The translations under genes and the position numbers were made by a program. Under the pieces are notes generated by a model. It was not told the DNA's origin. It saw only the letters and a list, made by a program, of their open reading frames with translations, and did no database searches. A DNA stretch of 7,542 nucleotides from Actinomycetota bacterium (lineage in GTDB: Bacteria; Actinomycetota; UBA4738; HRBIN12): assembly GCA_005885325.1 (NCBI GenBank), contig VAYX01000140.1, forward strand, positions 1 to 7,542, read 5' to 3'. Shown here in pieces: positions 1-5,092 of the stretch (its first letter is position 1; every line of letters begins with the position of its first letter).

Positions 1-257
1 TCAGGATCCGCAAACACACGGTCATGGTGAACAACGATCCGATCGCCGAGCCATACCTCACGAAGGAGGCGCTGGACTCGATGGGCGACTACGGACCGGT
101 GACGGTTCCCCGCGGCGAGCTATTCGTTCTCGGAGACAACCGCGGGAACTCCTCCGACTCGCGGGTGATCGGGTTCGTGCCGGAAGGCAACGTGGTCGGG
201 CGGGCCTTCGTCATCATCTGGCCGCCGGGTGACGCCGGGGGCCTGACCCCAGGCTGA
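1..257 (+). CDS. lepB: Type I signal peptidase (LepB), C-terminal fragment
   Basis: The reading frame is open from the window edge (first full codon at 3) to a TGA at 255-257, so only about the last 84 residues are present. Signal peptidase I is a membrane-bound Ser/Lys protease that removes signal peptides from exported proteins on the outer face of the membrane. The fragment shows the family's conserved C-terminal box: VPRGELFVLGDNR followed by SSDSRVIGFVP and VVGRAFVIIWP, which matches the GDNRxxSxDSRxxGFVP signature. The upstream VMVNNDPIAEPYL corresponds to the usual VNGxxxxEPYL segment. The N-terminal membrane anchor and the catalytic Ser and Lys lie outside the window and cannot be checked. 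An in-frame ATG at 24 is internal, because family homology continues upstream of it. The gene converges on cca with a 7-bp gap. The family is clear; whether this is the main lepB or a paralogue is not. Confidence 0.93.
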   Translation, partial: RIRKHTVMVNNDPIAEPYLTKEALDSMGDYGPVTVPRGELFVLGDNRGNSSDSRVIGFVPEGNVVGRAFVIIWPPGDAGGLTPG

Positions 258-281
258 CACGACGTCAGGCTGAGCCCCGGC
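234..281. terminator. Imperfect hairpin between convergent lepB and cca
   Basis: Two nested complementary arm pairs span the convergent gene ends: GCCGGGG (234-240) with CCCCGGC (275-281), and CCTGAC (242-247) with GTCAGG (264-269). An asymmetric internal loop separates them and the loop between the inner arms is 16 nt. Both stop codons (255-257 on +, 265-267 on -) fall inside it. There is no T tract on either side, so it is not a classical intrinsic terminator. It could be a bidirectional, T-less terminator as proposed for GC-rich actinobacteria. The pairing is seen in the sequence; the function is inferred and weak, because stems arise easily in GC-rich DNA. Confidence 0.3.
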
Positions 282-1674
282 GGATCCCCTTCTTGGCCGC
301 CCACTCGTCGAGGAGGCGATAGGCCTCCTCCTTCTCGACGGGACCACGGTCCAGGCGGACCTCCATGAGCTCCTCAAGGGCCTCGCCCACGATCGGGCCG
401 GGCTCCACACCGAGGTGGGCCATGACCTCGTTCCCGTCGAGGGGCGGGCGCATTGCCTCCAAGCTCTCCTGCTCGGCCAGCCGGGCGATCCGCTCCTCCA
501 GGTCGTCCTGGAGGGCCTGGAACTGCTTGGCCCGGAACCGGTTCCCCGTCGTGACGTCGGCCCGTGTGAGCTGGTTCAGCTTGTCCAGGAGCGGGCCGGC
601 GTCTCGCACGTACCGGCGAACGGCGCTGTCGGTCCACCCCTCCCCGTACCCGTGGAAGCGCAGGTGCAGCTCGACGAGCGTGCGAACGTTCTCCACCACC
701 GAGTTCGGGAACCGGAGGGCCCGCAGCCGGTCCTCGGCCATCCGGGCGCCGACGCTCTCGTGATGGTGGAACTGCACGCCCTCCGGCGTCACCTGCCGGG
801 TTCGGGGCTTGCCGATGTCGTGCAGCAGCGCGGCCAGGCGAAGCTCGAGGTCGGGCTCCGTTCGTTCGACCACCGCGAGCGTGTGATGGAACACGTCCTT
901 GTGCCGATGCACGGGGTCCTGCTCGAGCCGCAACGCGGGAAGCTCCGGCAGGAACTCGTCGGCCAACCCGGTGTTCACCATCAGCTCGAGACCCTTCGAC
1001 GGCTTCGCCGTGAGCAACAGCTTGGACAGCTCGTCGGCGATCCGCTCCGCCGACACGATGCGCAGCCGATCCCGCATCCGCTCGATGGCGTGCACCACCC
1101 TCGGCGCCGGGGTGAGGTCGAGCTCCGAGACGAACCGGGCGGCCCGGAGCATCCGCAGGGGGTCGTCGGAGAACGCGATCTCGGGATCCAGCGGCGTGTC
1201 GAGTCGCCGTGCCGCCAGCGCCTTCACCCCACCGAACGGGTCGAGGAACTCCCCTTCCGGCAGGCGAACGGCCATGGCGTTGATGGTGAAGTCCCGGCGC
1301 GACAGGTCGGTCCGGATGTCGCGGGCGAACGTGACCGCCGGCTTGCGCGTCTCCTCCGGGTAGACCTCCTCGCGAAACGTGGTGATCTCGAGGACCGTGT
1401 CGCCCTTCCGCGCGCCGACCGTGCCGTACCGAACCCCGACCAGCTTGCGGCTGTCGGCCCACCCCTGAAGCAGCTTGATGGTCTCGCGGGGAGGTGCGTC
1501 GGTGGCCAGGTCGAGCTCTGCGCCCTGCTTGGCCCGGCCGAGCACCAGGTCCCGGACGACCCCGCCCACCAGGTACAGCTCGTGCCCGGCCATGCGGAAG
1601 CGCTCGCCGAGTTCGGTGGCGACGGGAGGGACCTCCACGCGCGCGCCCTCCTCCGGGCGCGTGGGACGGGCCAT
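265..1674 (-). CDS. cca: CCA-adding tRNA nucleotidyltransferase with HD domain
   Basis: This 469-residue cytoplasmic enzyme of the class II nucleotidyltransferase/poly(A) polymerase family builds or repairs the 3' CCA end of tRNAs from CTP and ATP. The head domain has LYLVGGVVRD (33-42), the metal-binding segment ELDLATDA (53-60), RRDFTINAMA (126-135, which includes the RRDFT motif) and SDDPLRMLRAARF (169-181). A C-terminal HD-type phosphohydrolase-like region follows: HKDVFHHTL (258-265), LLHDIGKP (283-290, with H285 and D286) and HHHES (303-307). The length fits actinobacterial homologues annotated PcnA. The first metal ligand is Glu53 where most relatives have Asp. The ATG at 1674 is chosen because a TATCCT box lies 9 nt upstream, which fits a leaderless or near-leaderless transcript. 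Its place near a Nudix gene, a DUF6049 gene and murJ matches the conserved actinobacterial order (Rv3907c in M. tuberculosis). Poly(A) polymerase activity cannot be excluded from sequence alone. Confidence 0.96.
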   Translation of the reverse strand: MARPTRPEEGARVEVPPVATELGERFRMAGHELYLVGGVVRDLVLGRAKQGAELDLATDAPPRETIKLLQGWADSRKLVGVRYGTVGARKGDTVLEITTFREEVYPEETRKPAVTFARDIRTDLSRRDFTINAMAVRLPEGEFLDPFGGVKALAARRLDTPLDPEIAFSDDPLRMLRAARFVSELDLTPAPRVVHAIERMRDRLRIVSAERIADELSKLLLTAKPSKGLELMVNTGLADEFLPELPALRLEQDPVHRHKDVFHHTLAVVERTEPDLELRLAALLHDIGKPRTRQVTPEGVQFHHHESVGARMAEDRLRALRFPNSVVENVRTLVELHLRFHGYGEGWTDSAVRRYVRDAGPLLDKLNQLTRADVTTGNRFRAKQFQALQDDLEERIARLAEQESLEAMRPPLDGNEVMAHLGVEPGPIVGEALEELMEVRLDRGPVEKEEAYRLLDEWAAKKGIRRGSA

Positions 1675-1683
1675 GACTCGGTC

Positions 1684-1689
1684 AGGATA
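1684..1689 (-). promoter_or_regulatory. Candidate -10 box for cca (TATCCT)
   Basis: On the minus strand TATCCT fits the TANNNT pattern of actinobacterial housekeeping promoters and ends 9 nt before the cca ATG. Transcription starting 6-9 nt downstream of such a box would begin at or next to the ATG, giving a leaderless or nearly leaderless mRNA. No recognisable -35 hexamer stands at the usual distance. The box is visible; its use is inferred. Confidence 0.4.
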
Positions 1690-1694
1690 CCCCC

Positions 1695-1722
1695 GGCGCC
1701 GAGGCGCCCTGCGAGACCCTGC
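1695..1722. repeat. Short repeats in the cca / HExxH-gene divergent region
   Basis: The 56-bp divergent intergenic region (1675-1730) holds two copies of the palindrome GGCGCC (1695-1700 and 1703-1708) separated by GA, followed by two copies of CCCTGC (1707-1712 and 1717-1722) separated by GAGA. Paired motifs 8-10 bp apart between divergent genes could be operator half-sites on one face of the helix, and the GGCGCC pair could also form a small hairpin. There is no independent evidence for a regulator. Confidence 0.25.
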
Positions 1723-1730
1723 CGAACACG

Positions 1731-2054
1731 GTGATCGGGGTGGTCCTCGGCGGGTTCACGTTCCAATGGCCTCGGATCCACGGCGGGGCGCTCGTGTTCG
1801 ACCGAGGCCCTCGCGGCCTGAGCTGGGTGATGTCCAGGATGCACCGGAGCGCCATGACCGTGGGGTTCGTGATCCTGTCGGCGGTCCCGCTCGACGGCAC
1901 GCTGCTGTCGCACGAGCGCCACCACATCCGCCAGTACATGGCGTGGGGTCCGCTGTTCATCCCGGCATACCTGGTGCTCGCGGTGCCGTTCGGGTACCGC
2001 CGCCATCCGTTCGAGCGCGCCGCCCGCCGTGCGGCGGGCGAGCCCGAGCGCTAG
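1731..2054 (+). CDS. Small membrane protein with HExxH motif, function unknown
   Basis: This predicted 107-residue protein starts at GTG 1731. It has a hydrophobic N-terminus (IGVVLGGFTF, 2-11), a middle region, the motif HERHH (61-65, matching HExxH) followed by Q68, then a probable membrane segment from WGPLFIPAYL to VPFGY (72-89), and a basic tail with HPFER (92-96). From memory it resembles short uncharacterised bacterial proteins with a HExxHxRQ...WGPLFLPAYL core; I know no assigned function. HExxH is the zinc ligand and catalytic motif of many metalloproteases, with E95 as a possible third ligand, but protease activity is unproven. The start is uncertain. The frame is open back to 1677, and CTG at 1719 would add LPNT, a segment I recall as conserved in relatives, so translation may begin there. 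The gene diverges from cca and converges on pilT, sharing a CTAG. The mid-protein motif and the family resemblance argue for a real gene rather than a shadow. Confidence 0.75.
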   Translation: MIGVVLGGFTFQWPRIHGGALVFDRGPRGLSWVMSRMHRSAMTVGFVILSAVPLDGTLLSHERHHIRQYMAWGPLFIPAYLVLAVPFGYRRHPFERAARRAAGEPER

Positions 2055-3139
2055 ATCAGCTGCGGCGTCCCGCGGGTCATCACGCCGCGAAGCGCGAGGT
2101 TGAAGTCGTGCGGGGTGGTGGAGGCCCTTCGGCCGTCATCCTCGTTGATGAGGCCGTCCTTCACCATCTTCACCAGAGCCTGGTCGAAGGTCTGCATGCC
2201 GTAATAGGTGCCCTCGGCGATGACGTCGCGGATCTCGATCGTGGACTCCGGGTCGATGATCCGCTCGTACACGCGGCCGGTGGCGATCATGACCTCGACC
2301 GCGGGAACCCGCCCCTTGCCGTCGGCCCGCGGGACCAGGCGTTGCGACACGATGCCCCGGAGCGCGCCGGCGAACGAGGTGCGCACCTCGCGCTGCTGCT
2401 GCGGGGGGAACAGGTCGAGCAGTCGGTTGATGGTCTCGGTCGCGTCGATCGTGTGCATCGTGGAGATGACCAGGTGGCCGGTCTCCGCGGCCTGGATGGC
2501 GGAGAGGGCCGACTCCGGGTCTCGGATCTCGCCGATGAACACGACGTCGGGGTCCTGGCGGATCACGTGGCGGAGGGCGTTTCCGTACGACTCGGTATCG
2601 AGGCCGATCTCACGCTGCTGGATCATAGACAGGTCGTCCTCGTGCACCACCTCGATCGGATCCTCGATGGTCACGATGTGCGCTCGCCGGGTCCGGTTGA
2701 TGTAGCCGATGACCGAGGCGATCGTGGTGGTCTTCCCCGTTCCCGTGGGACCGGTCAGCAGGACCAGCCCGCGGCTGGAATCGGCGAGCTCCTTCATCAC
2801 CGGCGGCAGGAGGAGCTCCTCGAAGGTGGGCACCTCGGCCCGCACGCGACGGATGGCCAGGCCCACGTTGCTTCTCTGGCGGAACACGTTCACCCGGAAC
2901 CGGCCCACGCCCGGCAGCGTGTAGCCGAAGTCCGCCTCGTTCGTTGCGGCGAACTCCCGCATCTTGTGGTCGGGCATCAGCTGCGCGGCGAACGTCTGGC
3001 TCTCGACCGGCGTCAGCGACTCGAAGCTCGTCGGGCGGAGCGAGCCGTCCACCCGGATGAACGGGACGTTGCCCGCCTTGAGGTGGAGGTCGCTCGCCCC
3101 CATCTCGACGGCGTACCTGAGCAGCTCGGCGATGTCCAT
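2051..3139 (-). CDS. pilT: PilT-type retraction ATPase
   Basis: This 362-residue cytoplasmic hexameric ATPase belongs to the type II/IV secretion superfamily, whose PilT members power pilus retraction. It has the family N-terminus ASDLHLKAG (15-23), Walker A GPTGTGKT (130-137), the Asp box TIEDPIEVVHE (157-167), Walker B VVFIGEIRDPES (199-210, with E204) and the His box GHLVISTMHT (221-230). These are followed by ALRGIVSQRLVPR (259-271) and the C-terminal YGMQTFDQAL (313-322) with TPHDFNLAL. Length is normal for PilT, and there is none of the N-terminal extension of PilB. The PilT C-terminal AIRNLIRE signature is replaced by TGRVYERIIDP (287-297), so the subclass (PilT, PilU or a lineage-specific form) is open. 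The ATG at 3139 lies 6 nt after the dedA stop, which implies co-transcription. No pilB, pilC or pilin gene is in the window, so a pilus role is inferred from family only. The stop overlaps the end of the convergent HExxH gene. Confidence 0.95.
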   Translation of the reverse strand: MDIAELLRYAVEMGASDLHLKAGNVPFIRVDGSLRPTSFESLTPVESQTFAAQLMPDHKMREFAATNEADFGYTLPGVGRFRVNVFRQRSNVGLAIRRVRAEVPTFEELLLPPVMKELADSSRGLVLLTGPTGTGKTTTIASVIGYINRTRRAHIVTIEDPIEVVHEDDLSMIQQREIGLDTESYGNALRHVIRQDPDVVFIGEIRDPESALSAIQAAETGHLVISTMHTIDATETINRLLDLFPPQQQREVRTSFAGALRGIVSQRLVPRADGKGRVPAVEVMIATGRVYERIIDPESTIEIRDVIAEGTYYGMQTFDQALVKMVKDGLINEDDGRRASTTPHDFNLALRGVMTRGTPQLI

Positions 3140-3145
3140 CCCGAA

Positions 3146-3853
3146 TCAGTCGTCGGCGGGCCTCCCGTCCACCTTGAGGTCCGCGGCCCCGGCGGCCCCC
3201 GTTGCCTGACCGGGCTCCAGGCGCTCGGTCGCGTAGCGCCTGGCTTCCCGGCGCCGACCCCGCCACCTGGTCCACAGGATGAACGCGAGCAGGAGCACCA
3301 GGACGCCGAGCCCGACCGGCGTGAGGTACCCCTTCCACCGCTCGTACGACGCACCGATGACGTACCCCAGGACGGCATTGCCGATCCCCCACACCACCGA
3401 GCCGGCCACGTCGTACATGAGGAACCGCCGCCACCGCATGTGGGCCACCCCGGCGAGGATGAACCCCACGCTCCGCACGAACGGGATGAACCGGCCGAGG
3501 AACACGGTCTTGCCCCCGTGGCTCCGGTAGTACTCGTCCGCCCGCTCGAGGCGCTCGGGAGTGATGAACAGCCTGCGCCCGTGGCGCTCCAGGAAACCGC
3601 GCCCGAAACGCCGGCCGATCAGGTACCCAACGTTGTCTCCGAGGATGGCGCCGACGCATGCGGCCACCGCCACCCATGCGAGCGAGAGCTCGCCGAGGCG
3701 CGCATAGAATCCGCCGATGATGACGAGGGTCTCGCCGGGAACGATGACCCCCGCCCCCACGGAGTTCTCGAGGAACGTGGCCGCGCCAACGATGAAGTAT
3801 CCCCACGGCGCGGAGAGGTACGGACGGAGGAATTCGATGATGCGATCGACCAC
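3146..3853 (-). CDS. DedA-family integral membrane protein
   Basis: This 235-residue multi-spanning membrane protein belongs to the DedA/SNARE-associated (VTT) family. Members support envelope integrity, and some translocate undecaprenyl phosphate or other lipids. Family marks are FLENSVGAGVIVPGE (27-41, acidic E29 and E41), ILGDNVGYLIGRRFG (70-84) and FLGRFIPFVRSVGFILAG (118-135, with R121 and R127), then further hydrophobic helices at 151-168 and 178-194. The tail is basic then hydrophilic and presumably cytoplasmic. I chose GTG 3853 because the conserved part begins just after it and a TATACT box lies 8 nt upstream. TTG 3862 is an alternative. A start further upstream would run antisense into the Nudix gene and add unrelated low-complexity sequence. 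The stop is 6 nt before pilT, so the two probably form an operon. Substrate cannot be read from sequence; a lipid-carrier role is attractive because murJ is nearby. Confidence 0.9.
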   Translation of the reverse strand: MVDRIIEFLRPYLSAPWGYFIVGAATFLENSVGAGVIVPGETLVIIGGFYARLGELSLAWVAVAACVGAILGDNVGYLIGRRFGRGFLERHGRRLFITPERLERADEYYRSHGGKTVFLGRFIPFVRSVGFILAGVAHMRWRRFLMYDVAGSVVWGIGNAVLGYVIGASYERWKGYLTPVGLGVLVLLLAFILWTRWRGRRREARRYATERLEPGQATGAAGAADLKVDGRPADD

Positions 3854-3861
3854 GGGGGCCA

Positions 3862-3867
3862 AGTATA
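3862..3867 (-). promoter_or_regulatory. Candidate -10 box for dedA-pilT (TATACT)
   Basis: On the minus strand TATACT differs from the TATAAT consensus at one position and ends 8 nt before GTG 3853. Transcription would then start at about the GTG, giving a leaderless mRNA, which is common in actinobacteria. This is the most AT-rich spot in the 39-bp divergent region. No clear -35 box is seen. Confidence 0.45.
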
Positions 3868-3871
3868 GGTT
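3864..3871 (+). promoter_or_regulatory. Candidate -10 region for the Nudix-murJ operon
   Basis: TATAGGTT on the plus strand contains TAGGTT, which fits TANNNT, and ends 21 nt before the Nudix GTG. It would give a leader of about 14 nt. It overlaps the opposite-strand TATACT box, so the two divergent promoters could not easily be occupied by RNA polymerase at the same time. No strong Shine-Dalgarno sequence precedes the GTG. Inference from position and composition. Confidence 0.3.
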
Positions 3872-3892
3872 GGGACCTCGGCGCGGACGGCG

Positions 3893-4318
3893 GTGAGAAC
3901 TCGCAGCGAGGTCTCCGCCGGCGGCGTGGTCTACCGGCGTTCGGACGAGGGCGTCGAGGTCGTCCTGGCCGCTCGACGGACCCGGCGGGGCGACCTCGCG
4001 TGGGGCCTGCCCAAGGGACTGGTCGAGCCGGACGAGACGCCCGAGCAAGCCGCGGTCCGCGAGGTCCGGGAGGAGACCGGCCTCGATGCCGACGTCGAGG
4101 TCTCACTCGGAGAGATCCGCTACTTCTATGTGTGGGAAGGCGTTCGGGTCCGAAAGGCCGTCCACTTCTTCCTGATGCGCGCGACGGGAGGAGACGCCTC
4201 GCAGCACGACGATGAGATGGAGGAGGTGCGATGGTTCCCGCTCTCGGTCGCACTTCGTCGTGCGACGTACAAGGGAGAGCGCGAGGTGTTGCAGCGTGCC
4301 GCGGCGCGCCTCACATGA
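3893..4318 (+). CDS. Nudix hydrolase (MutT-like)
   Basis: This 141-residue single-domain Nudix hydrolase cleaves nucleoside diphosphate-linked compounds with Mg2+. The Nudix box GX5EX7REUXEEXGU is complete: G42, E48, R56, E57, E60, E61, G63 and L64, within GLVEPDE and REVREETGL. It is preceded by SAGGVVYRR (8-16) and WGLPKG (37-42), typical of the fold. The substrate cannot be told; candidates are oxidised dNTPs, diadenosine polyphosphates or other NDP-X molecules. Its position beside cca and upstream of DUF6049 and murJ matches mutT4 (Rv3908) of M. tuberculosis, but this protein is much shorter. The GTG at 3893 places the conserved SAGGVVYR at residue 8, which suits the family. The last bases overlap the next gene's ATG (ATGA at 4315-4318), so translation of the transporter is probably coupled. 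Confidence 0.93.
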   Translation: MRTRSEVSAGGVVYRRSDEGVEVVLAARRTRRGDLAWGLPKGLVEPDETPEQAAVREVREETGLDADVEVSLGEIRYFYVWEGVRVRKAVHFFLMRATGGDASQHDDEMEEVRWFPLSVALRRATYKGEREVLQRAAARLT

Positions 4319-5091
4319 CGCCACTCCAGGTGATCATCGGCGTCCTCGTCGGGTTCGTGGCCGGCATGGGCTCCGGCCTGTTCGGCGTGGGCGGCGGGAC
4401 CGTCACGACGCCGGCGATCGACGTCCTGCTGGGGGGCACGGCCATCCAGGCCGTGGCGACGCCGCTCCCCGTGATGTTCCCCACCTCGGTGGTGGGGGCG
4501 ATCACGTACGGGAGGGCCAGCGAGGTGAGCTTCCGGGCCTTCCGATGGGCGGTCGGACCGGGGATCATCGGGGCCATCGCCGGCGCGGCCCTCACCGAGG
4601 TGGTGAACGCCCACCTGCTCCTGGTCATCACCTCGGTCCTCATCGGCTGGACGGGCGTGGAGGTGATCCGGGGGCGCCGGCCCAGGGTCCCGTGGAAGCT
4701 GGGGATGACGCCGGGGTGGAAATACGCGGCCATCGGCCTGGTCGCCGGCTTCGTCTCGGGCCTGCTCGGGATCGGCGGCGGGGTGATCATGGTCCCGGCA
4801 TTCACCACGTTCATCGGCATGCCGCTGAAGCGAGCCCTGGGAACCTCGCTGGTGACGATCTCCGCCCTCGTCGTCCCCGGAACCATCGTGCATGCGGCGC
4901 TGGGGCACATCGACTGGGCGATCTTCCTGGTCCTGACCGCCGGGGTCATCCCAGGGGCGAGGGTCGGGGCGAAGATCGCGCTCGGCGCGAAGGAGGGGAC
5001 ACTCAGGGTGGCCGTCGGCGCGTTCCTGCTGGCCATCTCGGTCCTCTACGGCGTGCGGGAGCTGGCGTCCCTGGTCCGGGGCCCCGGGTAG
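4315..5091 (+). CDS. TSUP (TauE/SafE) family membrane transporter
   Basis: This 258-residue integral membrane protein belongs to the sulfite exporter TauE/SafE family (PF01925), whose members move sulfite, sulfoacetate or other sulfur-containing and organic anions. The family's internal duplication is plain: GFVAGMGSGLFGVGGG (13-28) in the first half and GFVSGLLGIGGG (145-156) in the second, each followed by a proline-containing segment (TTPA, MVPAF). The hydrophobic stretches suggest about eight membrane helices. The start is ATG 4315, inside the Nudix stop as ATGA, because the first repeat begins soon after it. An in-frame ATG at 4231 would add 28 hydrophilic residues encoded within the Nudix gene. 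It ends 1 bp before the DUF6049 start. This gene is not part of the usual mutT-DUF6049-murJ order, so it appears to be a lineage-specific insertion. The substrate is unknown, and no sulfur-metabolism genes are nearby. Confidence 0.92.
   Translation: MTPLQVIIGVLVGFVAGMGSGLFGVGGGTVTTPAIDVLLGGTAIQAVATPLPVMFPTSVVGAITYGRASEVSFRAFRWAVGPGIIGAIAGAALTEVVNAHLLLVITSVLIGWTGVEVIRGRRPRVPWKLGMTPGWKYAAIGLVAGFVSGLLGIGGGVIMVPAFTTFIGMPLKRALGTSLVTISALVVPGTIVHAALGHIDWAIFLVLTAGVIPGARVGAKIALGAKEGTLRVAVGAFLLAISVLYGVRELASLVRGPG
5076..5087. repeat. 12-bp perfect palindrome before the DUF6049 start
   Basis: CCGGGGCCCCGG is fully self-complementary and lies over the last codons of the TSUP gene, ending 5 bp before the DUF6049 ATG (5093). 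It could pair between transcripts or partly mask the ribosome-binding region, but it also encodes ordinary residues (VRGPG) and such palindromes occur by chance in GC-rich DNA. Confidence 0.2.
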
Positions 5092-5092
5092 G

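Noticed and set aside
415..1734. A 439-codon + strand frame opposite cca
   Set aside because: It is the antisense shadow of cca, which carries all the expected enzyme motifs.
1475..3868. A 797-codon open frame on the + strand, opposite pilT and dedA
   Set aside because: It covers parts of four genes in antisense, its product is rich in D, R, G, H and P with no domain-like pattern, and the minus-strand frames have clear PilT and DedA motifs. Long shadow frames are expected in GC-rich DNA.
3854..4048. N-terminal extension of DedA to a start at 4048
   Set aside because: The extra 65 residues are encoded antisense to the Nudix gene and are unlike DedA; a GTG with a -10 box just upstream fits better.
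2610..4253. A 547-codon minus-strand frame across pilT, dedA and the Nudix gene
   Set aside because: The product is an Arg/Pro/Gly-rich low-complexity chain overlapping three well-supported genes in another frame.
4231..4314. Upstream ATG for the TSUP gene at 4231
   Set aside because: It would add 28 hydrophilic residues read from within the Nudix gene; ATG 4315 with the ATGA overlap fits the family start.
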